Source: Gammaproteobacteria bacterium UBA2675 (lineage in GTDB: Bacteria; Pseudomonadota; Gammaproteobacteria; Pseudomonadales; Pseudohongiellaceae). From it: 64,000 nt of DNA. The stretch's first letter is position 1. The number at the start of each line of letters is the position of its first letter. The translations under genes were made by a program, and so were the position numbers. Positions 9,647 to 18,711 of this stretch are shown here, one piece after another. The notes below the pieces were generated by a model, which saw only the letters and a list, made by a program, of their open reading frames with translations, was not told where the DNA came from and did not search any database. Location of the stretch: contig DEMH01000015.1 of the NCBI GenBank assembly GCA_002354805.1, positions 306,858 to 370,857 of the forward strand, given 5' to 3'.

Positions 9647-10900
9647 ATGTCTATTGAGATCAAAGCACCGCAACTGCCCGAATCCGTGCCAGACGGCACC
9701 ATTGCAAGCTGGCACAAGAAAGTCGGTGATGCTGTCAAACGTGACGAGCTGCTGGTCGACATCGAGACTGACAAAGTCGTAATCGAAGTCGTGGCACCAG
9801 CTGATGGCGTCCTGGAAAAAATCATCAAGGACTCTGGCGATACTATCGTCAGCAATGAAATCATCGCCACGATCAAGGAAGGCGCGGCTGCTGATGACAA
9901 GTCCTCAAGTGCAGACAGCAAGTCATCAGACAAGTCGTCTGACAAAAAATCAGAATCGGCATCTGAGGCCAAATCTGACGATAAACAGGATGGCGAAACG
10001 CCTGCCCTGAGTCCGGCTGCCAAGAAACTTGCCGAAGAGCACGGCCTGAAAGCTGGTCAGATCAGCGGTACTGGCAAAGATGGTCGAATTACCAAAGAAG
10101 ATGTGCTGAACGCGATCGAGAAGGGAGACAAACAGTCGAGCTCCAGTTCCGAGTCAAGCAGCAAGGCTGCTGCACCGACTACCGATGGCTCATCTGGCCG
10201 CGTTGAAGAGCGTGTACCCATGAGCCGCCTGCGCGCCAAAGTGGCGGAGCGTCTGCTACAGGCATCGCAGTCCACTGCCATGTTGACCACCTTCAATGAG
10301 GTCAATATGAAGCCGGTTATGGACCTGCGCTCGCGCTACAAAGACCAGTTTGAGAAAGCGCATGATGGTGTGCGTCTCGGCTTCATGTCCTTCTTCGTGC
10401 GTGCCAGTGTGGAAGCGCTGAAGCGTTACCCCGCCGTCAATGCCTCCATCGATGGCAACGACATCGTATATCACGGTTACCAGGACATCGGCGTTGCAGT
10501 TTCGTCTCCGCGCGGACTGGTAGTTCCGGTGCTGCGCAACGCAGACCACATGGGTCTGGCACAAGTCGAGGCAAAAATCCGTGAGTTTGGTAACAAGGCG
10601 CAGGACGGCAAGCTGTCCATCGACGAAATGACTGGCGGTACATTCACCATCTCCAACGGTGGTGTTTTTGGTTCGCTGCTGTCGACTCCGATCCTGAACC
10701 CACCACAAACTGCGATTCTGGGCATGCACAAGATCCAGGAGCGCCCGATGGCTGTGAACGGCAAGGTCGAGATTCTGCCGATGATGTACCTGGCACTTTC
10801 TTACGACCACCGAATGATAGATGGTAAAGAAGCAGTGCAGTTCCTGGTGACCATCAAGGAATTGCTGGAAGATCCAGCACGCATTTTGCTGGAGATCTGA
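9647..10900 (+). CDS. sucB: Dihydrolipoyllysine succinyltransferase (2-oxoglutarate dehydrogenase E2)
   Basis: Core of the 2-oxoglutarate dehydrogenase complex; moves succinyl from lipoamide to CoA. Order of domains in the 417 residues: lipoyl domain (1-78, lipoylated Lys43 in ETDKVV), a linker very rich in Ser, Asp and Lys (about 81-117), the peripheral subunit-binding domain (about 119-160), a second Ser-rich linker (about 161-185), and the acyltransferase domain with the catalytic His388 and Asp392 in YDHRMIDGK. The linkers are less Ala/Pro-rich than in enteric SucB. Probably cotranscribed with sucA (45-bp gap). Confidence 0.97.
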   Translation: MSIEIKAPQLPESVPDGTIASWHKKVGDAVKRDELLVDIETDKVVIEVVAPADGVLEKIIKDSGDTIVSNEIIATIKEGAAADDKSSSADSKSSDKSSDKKSESASEAKSDDKQDGETPALSPAAKKLAEEHGLKAGQISGTGKDGRITKEDVLNAIEKGDKQSSSSSESSSKAAAPTTDGSSGRVEERVPMSRLRAKVAERLLQASQSTAMLTTFNEVNMKPVMDLRSRYKDQFEKAHDGVRLGFMSFFVRASVEALKRYPAVNASIDGNDIVYHGYQDIGVAVSSPRGLVVPVLRNADHMGLAQVEAKIREFGNKAQDGKLSIDEMTGGTFTISNGGVFGSLLSTPILNPPQTAILGMHKIQERPMAVNGKVEILPMMYLALSYDHRMIDGKEAVQFLVTIKELLEDPARILLEI

Positions 10901-10941
10901 TAGCCAGGTTTAAACGGAGCAATGACTCCAGACCGTACCAA

Positions 10942-10982
10942 GATGAGCCACAGCCACAACTACGCTGTGGCTCATGCTTTTA
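10942..10982 (+). terminator. Hairpin between sucB and lpd
   Basis: ATGAGCCACAGC (10943-10954) and GCTGTGGCTCAT (10964-10975) form a perfect 12-bp stem with a 9-base loop, followed by GCTTTTAA. The T run is short, so it may act as a partial terminator that lowers lpd-sucCD expression, or as an mRNA 3'-end stabiliser, rather than a full stop. Confidence 0.55.
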
Positions 10983-11022
10983 ACGAGACTGTAATCGAGA
11001 GTGACTCTGGGCAGGGAATATT

Positions 11023-12474
11023 ATGAGTAAAAAATATGATGTAGTGGTTATCGGAGCGGGACCTGCAGGGTACGTTGCGGCCATCCGAAGCGCGCAGCTT
11101 GGTTTAAAAACCGCTTGCGTGGAGAAATGGCACGATGACAAAAACGATGCCGTTTATGGCGGTACCTGCCTGAACGTAGGCTGTATCCCATCCAAGGCAT
11201 TGCTTGACTCATCACACAAATATGCCGAAGCCAAAAAAGACTTTGAAGTACATGGCATCAAGGTCAGCAAAGTGGACATTGACGTGCCCGCCATGATCGA
11301 GCGCAAAGCCAAAATCGTGAAACAGCTGACTCAGGGCGTGCGTGGCCTGTTCATGGCCAACAAGGTCGATGGTATACAGGGCACGGGCAAACTGCTGAAA
11401 GGCAAAAAGGTTGAAGTGACCGCTGCTGACGGCAGTACTCAGACACTGGAGGCCGACAACGTAATTCTGGCGGCCGGTTCACAGCCAATTGACATCCCGC
11501 CAGCCCCGGTTGATGACGAAGTCATTGTGAACTCCACCGGTGCCCTGGAGTTTCAGTCCGTACCAAAACGCCTTGGTGTCATTGGCGCTGGGGTGATCGG
11601 CCTGGAACTGGGTAGTGTCTGGTCGCGACTGGGTTCCGAGGTGGTTGTTTTCGAAGCACTCGAAACCTTTTTGCCAGCCGTAGATGAACAGGTTGCCAAG
11701 GAAGCCAAAAAGGTCTTCGAGAAGCAGGGTCTGGATATCAAGCTCGGCGCCAAAGTGGCCAGCACCAAAGTATCTGGCAAGGGCAAGAACAAGACGGTCA
11801 AGGTTACCTACAACAATGCTGATGGCGAACAGGAAGCAGAGTTCGACAAACTGATTGTTGCCGTCGGCCGCAAACCTTACAGCAAAGGCCTGCTGGCTGA
11901 CGATTGCGGCGTTGAAATTGACGACCGCGGATTTGTCAAAGTAGACGAGACCTGTGCGACATCTGTACCCGGTGTTTATGCCACTGGCGACCTGGTGCGT
12001 GGCCCAATGCTGGCACACAAAGGTTCTGAAGAAGGTGTGATGGTTGCAGAGCGTATCGCCGGCAAGAAAACCCAGGTGAACTACGACCTGGTGCCATTTG
12101 TCATTTATACCCACCCTGAAATTGCGTGGGTTGGTAAAACCGAACAGCAGCTGAAGGAAGAGGGCGTTGAATACAATGTCGGCACGTTCCCGTTCAGCAT
12201 CAACGGCCGTGCCATGGCTGCCAATGAGTCTGCGGGTCTGGTCAAGCTGATTGCCCACGCCAAAACGGACCGCGTTCTCGGTGCCCACATCATTGGCCCG
12301 AGCGCCGCTGATCTGGTTCAGCAGGTTGCCATCGCAATGGAGTTCAGTGCCAGTGCGGAAGACCTTGGCCTGACCATGTTTTCACACCCGACATTGTCGG
12401 AAGCAGTACACGAAGCAGCGCTGGCTGTCGGTGGACACGCCATTCATGCTGCCAACAAACGCAAGCGCAGTTGA
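11023..12474 (+). CDS. lpd: Dihydrolipoyl dehydrogenase (E3)
   Basis: Reoxidises dihydrolipoamide of the 2-oxo acid dehydrogenase complexes with NAD+. The 483 residues contain the FAD-binding GAGPAGYVAA at the N-terminus and the redox-active Cys49/Cys54 pair in GGTCLNVGCIPSK. The second GAGVIGLELGSVW dinucleotide fold binds NAD, and FSHPTLSEAVHEAAL carries the catalytic His-Glu pair. Its position between sucAB and sucCD assigns it to the 2-oxoglutarate complex, though it may also serve other complexes. Confidence 0.97.
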   Translation: MSKKYDVVVIGAGPAGYVAAIRSAQLGLKTACVEKWHDDKNDAVYGGTCLNVGCIPSKALLDSSHKYAEAKKDFEVHGIKVSKVDIDVPAMIERKAKIVKQLTQGVRGLFMANKVDGIQGTGKLLKGKKVEVTAADGSTQTLEADNVILAAGSQPIDIPPAPVDDEVIVNSTGALEFQSVPKRLGVIGAGVIGLELGSVWSRLGSEVVVFEALETFLPAVDEQVAKEAKKVFEKQGLDIKLGAKVASTKVSGKGKNKTVKVTYNNADGEQEAEFDKLIVAVGRKPYSKGLLADDCGVEIDDRGFVKVDETCATSVPGVYATGDLVRGPMLAHKGSEEGVMVAERIAGKKTQVNYDLVPFVIYTHPEIAWVGKTEQQLKEEGVEYNVGTFPFSINGRAMAANESAGLVKLIAHAKTDRVLGAHIIGPSAADLVQQVAIAMEFSASAEDLGLTMFSHPTLSEAVHEAALAVGGHAIHAANKRKRS

Positions 12475-12507
12475 TTCATGCGCGTTTGACTATAGAGGAC
12501 CAATAGA

Positions 12508-13674
12508 ATGAATCTACACGAGTATCAAGGAAAGCAGCTTTTTGCGGAATACGGTCTGCCTGTTTCCAAGGGCTTCGCCGTTGACACAGCAGATGCTGCC
12601 GCAGAAGCCTGCGACAAAATTGGCGGTGACATGTGGGTGGTAAAGGCCCAGGTGCACGCCGGCGGTCGTGGTAAGGCCGGTGGAGTAAAACTGGTAAAGA
12701 GCCGCGATGACGCTAAAGCATTCGCCGAGCAGTGGCTGGGTAAACGTCTGGTCACTTACCAGACAGATGCAAACGGCCAGCCTGTCAGCAAGATTCTGGT
12801 TGAATCCTGCACCGATATCGACAAAGAGCTGTACCTCGGTGCCGTCGTCGACAGAGCGTCACGTCGCATTGTATTTATGGCATCCACTGAGGGTGGTGTT
12901 GAAATCGAGAAGGTTGCTCACGAAACGCCAGAGAAGATCATTAAGGCAACAATTGATCCTCTCGTTGGCCCCATGCCGTTCCAGGGTCGTGAACTTGCCT
13001 TCAAACTGGGGCTGACAGGTGATCAGATCAAGCAGTTCACCAAGATCTTCATGGGCCTCGGTCAGTTGTTTAAAGACTACGACCTGGCACTGCTCGAGAT
13101 CAACCCGCTGGTTATCAAAACTGATGGAAATCTGCACTGCCTCGATGCCAAGATCAATATCGATGGCAACGCCATGTATCGTCAGCCAAAACTGCGCGAA
13201 ATGCATGACCCTTCTCAGGACGATCCACGTGAAGCGCATGCTGCGAGCCACGAGCTGAATTACGTTGCGCTGGACGGCAATATCGGCTGCATGGTCAACG
13301 GTGCCGGCCTTGCAATGGGTACCATGGACATCGTGAATCTGCACGGCGGCAAGCCTGCCAACTTCCTGGATGTGGGCGGTGGCGCAACCAAAGAGCGTGT
13401 TTCCGAAGCATTCAAAATCATCCTTTCTGACGATAATGTCAAAGCCGTTCTGGTAAACATTTTTGGCGGTATCGTGCGCTGCGACATGATCGCGGAAGGC
13501 ATCATCGGCGCGGTCAAGGAAGTAGGCGTCAAGGTGCCGGTTGTGGTTCGACTGGAAGGTAATAATGCGGACGTCGGCGCCAAGGTGCTGAAGGATAGCG
13601 GACTGAATATTATCGCGGCGAAAAGTCTGACCGATGCTGCCCAACAGGTAGTCAAGGCCGCGGAGGGTAAATAA
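12508..13674 (+). CDS. sucC: Succinyl-CoA synthetase beta subunit
   Basis: With SucD converts succinyl-CoA to succinate with formation of a nucleoside triphosphate. The 388 residues begin with the ATP-grasp signature NLHEYQGKQLF, contain the glycine-rich HAGGRGKAGGVKL nucleotide-binding loop, and the GGGATKERV and NIFGGIVRCD segments of the C-terminal ligase domain. Its TAA stop shares one base with the ATG of sucD (TAATG), a coupling expected for a 1:1 heteromer. Confidence 0.98.
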   Translation: MNLHEYQGKQLFAEYGLPVSKGFAVDTADAAAEACDKIGGDMWVVKAQVHAGGRGKAGGVKLVKSRDDAKAFAEQWLGKRLVTYQTDANGQPVSKILVESCTDIDKELYLGAVVDRASRRIVFMASTEGGVEIEKVAHETPEKIIKATIDPLVGPMPFQGRELAFKLGLTGDQIKQFTKIFMGLGQLFKDYDLALLEINPLVIKTDGNLHCLDAKINIDGNAMYRQPKLREMHDPSQDDPREAHAASHELNYVALDGNIGCMVNGAGLAMGTMDIVNLHGGKPANFLDVGGGATKERVSEAFKIILSDDNVKAVLVNIFGGIVRCDMIAEGIIGAVKEVGVKVPVVVRLEGNNADVGAKVLKDSGLNIIAAKSLTDAAQQVVKAAEGK

Positions 13675-14546
13675 TGAGCATTCTGATTAACAAAGATACC
13701 AAAGTCATTTGCCAGGGCTTCACTGGCTCACAGGGTACCTTCCATTCCGAGCAGGCGATTGCCTACGGCACTAAAATGGTAGGTGGCGTCACACCAGGCA
13801 AGGGTGGCAGCACTCATCTGGGCCTGCCGGTATTCAATACTGTGCAGGAAGCGATTGATGCAACAGGCGCCGACGCCAGTGTGATCTACGTTCCGGCTCC
13901 TTTCTGTAAGGATTCCATCCTTGAAGCCGCCAACGCGGGCATCAAGCTGATCGTCTGTATTACGGAAGGCATTCCGACGCTAGACATGCTCGATGTTAAA
14001 GTACGCTGCGATGAGCTGGGTGTGCGTCTGATTGGCCCTAACTGTCCCGGCGTCATTACCCCCGGCGAATGCAAGATCGGCATCATGCCCGGTCACATCC
14101 ACAAACCGGGTAAAGTCGGTATCGTTTCACGCTCCGGCACCCTGACATATGAAGCTGTCAAACAGACTACTGACCATGGGTTTGGCCAGTCTTCCTGCGT
14201 AGGAATCGGTGGCGACCCGATCCCAGGCTCCAACTTTATCGACATCCTGGCCATGTTCGAGAAAGATCCAGCGACCGAAGCTATCGTGATGATCGGTGAG
14301 ATTGGCGGTAGTGCAGAAGAGGAAGCTGCTGCCTATATCAAAGCCAACGTCACCAAGCCGGTGGTTTCCTACATTGCTGGTGTGACCGCCCCCCCCGGAA
14401 AGCGCATGGGCCACGCCGGTGCCATTATCTCCGGTGGCAAGGGCACGGCTGACGAGAAATTTGCCGCTCTGCAGGATGCAGGCGTTAAAACTGTCCGCAG
14501 TCTGGCCGATATCGGTGATGCACTGAAGGAAGTAACAGGCTGGTAA
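13674..14546 (+). CDS. sucD: Succinyl-CoA synthetase alpha subunit
   Basis: CoA-binding subunit carrying the phosphohistidine intermediate. The 290 residues include the N-terminal Rossmann CoA-binding domain (CQGFTGSQGTFHSEQA), GPNCPGVITPGE, and GHAGAIISGGKGTADEK with the active-site histidine in GHAGA. Last gene of the sdh-suc block. Confidence 0.98.
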   Translation: MSILINKDTKVICQGFTGSQGTFHSEQAIAYGTKMVGGVTPGKGGSTHLGLPVFNTVQEAIDATGADASVIYVPAPFCKDSILEAANAGIKLIVCITEGIPTLDMLDVKVRCDELGVRLIGPNCPGVITPGECKIGIMPGHIHKPGKVGIVSRSGTLTYEAVKQTTDHGFGQSSCVGIGGDPIPGSNFIDILAMFEKDPATEAIVMIGEIGGSAEEEAAAYIKANVTKPVVSYIAGVTAPPGKRMGHAGAIISGGKGTADEKFAALQDAGVKTVRSLADIGDALKEVTGW

Positions 14547-14934
14547 GTGACGAGTGCACGGTTCATGTGCGTATTTTGCGCGCATGAACCATCAGTGCGC
14601 ACGATACCGCGTGAACCGAAAAAATTCTCATTTGAGAGGTTCAAAAATTCAAACGGGTTGTGTTAGTCTTGACGACATAATTCGGCAGGGAGCTCTGAAT
14701 TTACGGTAAGTTGCAGGATCTGGATCACATCTGTTACGCAATTCTACAATCATTTAATGAGTGTGTAGATTCGTAACTGTTTGGCCCGATAATTGCTCGT
14801 CTTTACCGGTTTAAAGGATTGCTGTTTAGAAGATCGTTGTTTGGATGGTAAACCCTTACCCGGAAAAGCACGATAGATAAGAAGTCACATCCGGTGTTGC
14901 AATCGGAGTGTTTAATACAATAACAGGATGGCAC
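14547..14934. other. Intergenic region sucD / DUF3450 gene (388 bp)
   Basis: No coding frame was recognised. Just after sucD there is a 12-bp inverted repeat (14560-14571 and 14579-14590, one G-T pair) without a T run, which may end the suc transcript. The rest is comparatively AT-rich and should contain the promoter of the TonB-type cluster. I found no -35/-10 pair good enough to name. Confidence 0.5.
14560..14590 (+). terminator. Hairpin downstream of sucD
   Basis: GGTTCATGTGCG and CGCGCATGAACC pair over 12 positions (one wobble) around a 7-base loop. No T tract follows, so it could be a Rho-dependent or processing site rather than an intrinsic terminator. Confidence 0.4.
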
Positions 14935-15717
14935 ATGAAAAACCGTCGATTATATTCAAAGGTTCTGGCACCACTGGCCTCGCTGCTGGTGATCGGAACA
15001 GCCCTCGCTCAGGACGTTGATACCAGCGCCATTGAGCAGGCTCAGAGTGTTGTAGGTGAGACTAACAGTGCGGCAGCTGAGTCTCAGGAACGAATCAACC
15101 GTCTGTCGAACTCGGCCAGTTCTCTGTTCGAAGAATTCAAAACGGAAAGTGATAACCTGGAAGCTCTGCTGGTCTTGAATGCCAACTGGCGTCGACAGAT
15201 AGCGATCCAGGAAGACCAACTGGAGACAATCTCCGAGTCCATCGCCGAAGTGCGTAATGTGACCCAGGAACTGCCTCTGCTGATGAGCCGCATGATCGCA
15301 AGTATCGAGCAGTTCATCGAATTGGACATCCCCTTCCACCTGGAACAGCGCCGCGCCCGGATACAGTTCGTCCGCGATGCAATCGATGATCCAAACGTCT
15401 CTACCGCCGAGCGCTTCCGTCAGATCCTGGTGCTGTATCAGACAGAAAACGCGTATGGACGCACCCACGAAACCTATTCTGCCACTCTCGACCTGGATGG
15501 CGTCCCAACTGACGTTGACATGTTGCGTGTTGGTCGAATTGCACTGACCTATCAAACCAAGGACCGCACCCGCACAGGGGCGTGGGACTCAGAGTCACGT
15601 CAGTGGGTAACGCTGGAAGATGGCGCGTACCGCAATGCCATCCGTGACGCAATCAACGTCTCTAGCGGCCTGATTGCGCCAGAAATTTTTGAATTACCAA
15701 TCGTTGCGCCGGAGTAA
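14935..15717 (+). CDS. DUF3450 family periplasmic coiled-coil protein
   Basis: Secreted protein of about 260 residues that in many gammaproteobacteria precedes TonB2-type clusters; its molecular role is not established. A signal peptide is evident (basic start, hydrophobic core to about residue 23, then ALAQ cleavage site). The rest is largely helical with heptad-like spacing (about 40-110) and a short beta-rich C-terminal part. The start at ATG 14935 is preferred over 14908 because an AGGA ribosome site precedes it by 6 bases and the signal peptide begins there. It sits 5 bases before the TtpC-like gene, implying joint expression. Confidence 0.85.
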   Translation: MKNRRLYSKVLAPLASLLVIGTALAQDVDTSAIEQAQSVVGETNSAAAESQERINRLSNSASSLFEEFKTESDNLEALLVLNANWRRQIAIQEDQLETISESIAEVRNVTQELPLLMSRMIASIEQFIELDIPFHLEQRRARIQFVRDAIDDPNVSTAERFRQILVLYQTENAYGRTHETYSATLDLDGVPTDVDMLRVGRIALTYQTKDRTRTGAWDSESRQWVTLEDGAYRNAIRDAINVSSGLIAPEIFELPIVAPE

Positions 15718-15722
15718 GCACA

Positions 15723-17123
15723 GTGAAGAAGAATATAATTAAATTAGCAGGCATTTCTCTTACGGGCATGTTCCTTGCCGTATCGACTCAGGCGTTCGCA
15801 CAGGAAACGGCAGGCAGCTTGACAGAACTTCTCCGTAATGTAGAAGAAAATCGAGTACTGGAATCCCAGGAAGCCCGTCAACGCGAGCAGCGATTCCAGC
15901 AGGAAGTTAACCAGCAGCAGCAGATTCTTGAAGAAACTCGCCAGCGAATTTCAGAAGAAGAAGCTGAAAACACTCGTCTGGAAGGTGTATTCGATGAAAA
16001 CCGTACACTGCTGGCCGAGCGTCGTGCACAACTGAATGAAGTACGCGCCAACCTCAACGAACTGCTGGGTACCATTCAGGGCGTTGCAGGTGACTTCCGC
16101 AGCGTGTTCGAAACCTCTCTGGTAAGCGCCCAGTATCCTGGTCGTACCGAGTTCCTTGACTCCTTCATCGAGCGCGTAGCCAGTGACACCGAACAGGTGC
16201 GTGTTGATGAAATCGAGCGTTTCTGGTTCTACATGCAGCAGGAGCTGGTTGAATCCGGCCGTGTTGTGCAGTACGAAGGCCAGGTTGGTCTGCCATCAGG
16301 CGACCAGGAGAATCGAGTCATAACTCGAATCGGTACCTTCAATTCCATTGCCAATGGTGATTACCTGTCTTACAACGCAGACGTCGATCACCTCCAGGTG
16401 CTGCCGCGTCAGCCAGCTGGTGACATCGTCGCAAACGCCGTTGAGCTGGAAAATGCCGAAAGCGGCATCCACAAGGTGGGCATTGACCCAACGGGTGCTC
16501 AGGGCGGCAGTCTGATGGCTAACCTGATCAACTTCCCGACAGTGTCCGAACAGGTTCGTCAGAACTCTGGTGAAATCGGTTTTGCCATCATCGGCATTGG
16601 TATCATCGCCATCCTGGTTGGTCTGGTCCGTTCCTTCCAGCTCACACTGGTTTCAGCCAAAGTGAATGCCCAGGTTAAATCCGACAAGGCCAACAAGAAC
16701 AACCCACTGGGTCGTGTTTTGATGGTAGCCGAGTCCAACCCGAACGTTGACACCGAAACTCTGGAACTGAAACTGGGTGAAGCCATCCTGCAGGAAACTC
16801 CGGCACTGGAGCGTTTCCTGACCTTCATCAAGATCATCTCCGCCATCGCCCCTCTGATGGGTCTGTTGGGTACGGTTACCGGTATGATTCAGGTGTTCCA
16901 GCAGATCACCGTTTACGGTGCTGGTGACCCGACTATCATGGCCGGTGGTATCTCCATGGCCCTGATGACAACAGTACTGGGTATCACGGTCGCCATCCCG
17001 ACCATCCTGATGCACACCTGGGTTAAGAGCAAGAGTGACCGTATCATCCACATTCTGGAAGAACAGGCCACTGGTATCATCGCTCGTAAGGCCGAAGCTT
17101 CTGGCAACAAAGCTCAGGCTTAA
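15723..17123 (+). CDS. TtpC-like ExbB family protein with periplasmic coiled-coil domain
   Basis: Inner-membrane component of a TonB2-type energy transduction system, resembling Vibrio TtpC. The 466 residues start with a signal sequence (to about 26), continue with a glutamine/glutamate-rich coiled coil (about 35-125) and a further periplasmic region. The C-terminal half carries a MotA/TolQ/ExbB domain: membrane segments around 281-303, 360-385 and 405-425, with the GLLGTVTGMI motif. It differs from ordinary ExbB by the large N-terminal extracytoplasmic domain. The gene lies between the DUF3450 gene and a normal short exbB. Confidence 0.88.
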   Translation: MKKNIIKLAGISLTGMFLAVSTQAFAQETAGSLTELLRNVEENRVLESQEARQREQRFQQEVNQQQQILEETRQRISEEEAENTRLEGVFDENRTLLAERRAQLNEVRANLNELLGTIQGVAGDFRSVFETSLVSAQYPGRTEFLDSFIERVASDTEQVRVDEIERFWFYMQQELVESGRVVQYEGQVGLPSGDQENRVITRIGTFNSIANGDYLSYNADVDHLQVLPRQPAGDIVANAVELENAESGIHKVGIDPTGAQGGSLMANLINFPTVSEQVRQNSGEIGFAIIGIGIIAILVGLVRSFQLTLVSAKVNAQVKSDKANKNNPLGRVLMVAESNPNVDTETLELKLGEAILQETPALERFLTFIKIISAIAPLMGLLGTVTGMIQVFQQITVYGAGDPTIMAGGISMALMTTVLGITVAIPTILMHTWVKSKSDRIIHILEEQATGIIARKAEASGNKAQA

Positions 17124-17134
17124 GGGGAGACAGC

Positions 17135-17656
17135 ATGTATTTTGCACTGCTCGACTTATCTGATGCGATCTCGGACTTCATGGCCAGGGGAGGCGGTGTT
17201 CTCTGGATCATCGGCATACTTTTGCTGGTCATGTGGTGCCTGATCTTCGAGCGGCTATGGTACCTGCATTCCACCCACGCCAAGAGGGTGAAACACACCC
17301 TCGCGGCCTGGGCGGGTCGCTCTGATACCAAATCCTGGAAGGCCCAGCAGATTCGGAACATGATGGTGTCGCAGATCTCTCTGGACCTGCGTTCCACCAT
17401 GCCAATCATCGAAACCCTGGTTGTGGTGTGTCCACTGCTCGGGCTGCTCGGCACGGTAACGGGTATGATCGAAGTGTTCTACGTTATGGCTCTGACCGGT
17501 GGCGGCGACGCCAAATCAATGGCGGGTGGTGTCTCCAAGGCAACCATTCCGACCATGGCAGGCATGGTAGGGGCACTTTCCGGCATCTTCGCCAGTAACT
17601 GGCTGAAGTCCCGAATCGATCGCGACCTGGAACTTCTCGAAGACCATATGGCCTAA
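17135..17656 (+). CDS. exbB: ExbB-type proton channel subunit (TonB2 system)
   Basis: Forms with ExbD the proton-driven motor that energises TonB. At 173 residues it is the short form typical of ExbB2 of TonB2 systems. Three membrane segments are visible (about 18-38, 85-115 and 135-155), and LLGLLGTVTGMIEVF plus ANWLKSRIDRDLE match the MotA/TolQ/ExbB family. Directly follows the TtpC-like gene (11 bp) and precedes exbD. Confidence 0.92.
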   Translation: MYFALLDLSDAISDFMARGGGVLWIIGILLLVMWCLIFERLWYLHSTHAKRVKHTLAAWAGRSDTKSWKAQQIRNMMVSQISLDLRSTMPIIETLVVVCPLLGLLGTVTGMIEVFYVMALTGGGDAKSMAGGVSKATIPTMAGMVGALSGIFASNWLKSRIDRDLELLEDHMA

Positions 17657-17687
17657 TTATCACTAGATACTGAATAAAGGCACAATA

Positions 17688-18095
17688 ATGAAAACAGGTT
17701 TGATGAAGAAAAGGGATGATGAGAACACCGGGGAGATTGACCTTACCCCGATGCTCGACGTGGTATTCATCCTGCTCATCTTCTTTATTGTCACCTCGGT
17801 GTTTATTACTGAGGCGGGCATTGAGGTGGTGAAGCCGGAAGCGTCAACTGCCGAACCACGCTCCAAGGACCTGATCCTGATTGCGATTAGCAATGATGGT
17901 CAGATCTGGATTGATGGTGAGCAAATAGATCCGCGATTTATCCGGTCTCGTTTTGAGAGACGTCTGGCTGAAACGCCAAACGCCTCGGTCGTAATTCAAG
18001 GCGACCGCACTGCTCAGAATGAGCATGTCATGACCATTATGCGAGCGGCACGCGATGCGCAGATAGCATCCGTCGCCATATCTACGGAGAACTAG
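17688..18095 (+). CDS. exbD: ExbD-type motor subunit
   Basis: Single-pass inner-membrane partner of ExbB. The 135 residues contain a charged cytoplasmic start, one membrane helix (about 25-45) with the conserved proton-path aspartate in TPMLDVVFILLIFF, and a periplasmic ExbD/TolR fold. It lies between exbB and tonB with 31- and 3-base gaps. Confidence 0.93.
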   Translation: MKTGLMKKRDDENTGEIDLTPMLDVVFILLIFFIVTSVFITEAGIEVVKPEASTAEPRSKDLILIAISNDGQIWIDGEQIDPRFIRSRFERRLAETPNASVVIQGDRTAQNEHVMTIMRAARDAQIASVAISTEN

Positions 18096-18098
18096 AAG

Positions 18099-18707
18099 AT
18101 GAGTATACTTCGATGGGTAGTCTCTCTTGGACTGGCGGGTCTTGTGACACTGGGTCTGTTCTATTTCATGCAGGCGCTGATTGCGACCGGCGGTGAACTG
18201 GAACAGAACACCAATGTGATTCGTATCGTGGACGCGACCATGCCGGAAATCGAAATGGAAGTGATCCGGGATGTTGAACCGCCTGAAGAAATCGAGCAAC
18301 CGCCTGAAGATACACCTCCGCCACCAGATCGCAATATCGATATGGACGGCGGCGGCGATCTGAACATCGCTCGCGAGAACGTCAATGTTGATATCGGTCT
18401 TGATATCGGTGCTGCCGGTCTCAGCGCTACAGATGGTGAAATGTTGCCGCTGGTAAACATTCAGCCACAGTATCCGACACGTGCCGCACAGCGCGGTATC
18501 GAAGGTTGGTGTCAGGTTTCGTTTACCGTTACTGAAACCGGTGGCGTTCGTGATGTTGTGGTTGTCGACGCAGAGCCTCGCGGCATGTTCGACTCAGCAT
18601 CCATCCGTGCCGCTGAGCGTTTCCGCTTTCAGCCTCGTGTTGTGAATGGTGAGGCGGTAGAAGTACCAAACGTTCAGTACGTGTTCCGCTTTGAGCTGGA
18701 GGAGTAA
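18099..18707 (+). CDS. tonB: TonB family energy transducer
   Basis: Links the ExbB/ExbD motor to outer-membrane TonB-dependent receptors. The 202 residues comprise an N-terminal membrane anchor (about 7-27), a short Pro/Glu-rich periplasmic span (PPEEIEQPPEDTPPPPD), and a C-terminal TonB domain of about 85 residues that begins near IQPQYPTRAAQRGIEG. It is short like Vibrio TonB2. Its end is followed within 4 bases by the TPR gene start, whose ribosome site lies inside the tonB end. Confidence 0.92.
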   Translation: MSILRWVVSLGLAGLVTLGLFYFMQALIATGGELEQNTNVIRIVDATMPEIEMEVIRDVEPPEEIEQPPEDTPPPPDRNIDMDGGGDLNIARENVNVDIGLDIGAAGLSATDGEMLPLVNIQPQYPTRAAQRGIEGWCQVSFTVTETGGVRDVVVVDAEPRGMFDSASIRAAERFRFQPRVVNGEAVEVPNVQYVFRFELEE

Positions 18708-18711
18708 GAGA

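Noticed and set aside
14620..14650. Fur-box-like TTCTCATTTGAGA stretch upstream of the TonB2 cluster
   Set aside because: It is palindromic in part and iron control would be plausible, but it fits the Fur consensus poorly and lies about 300 bases from the first gene.
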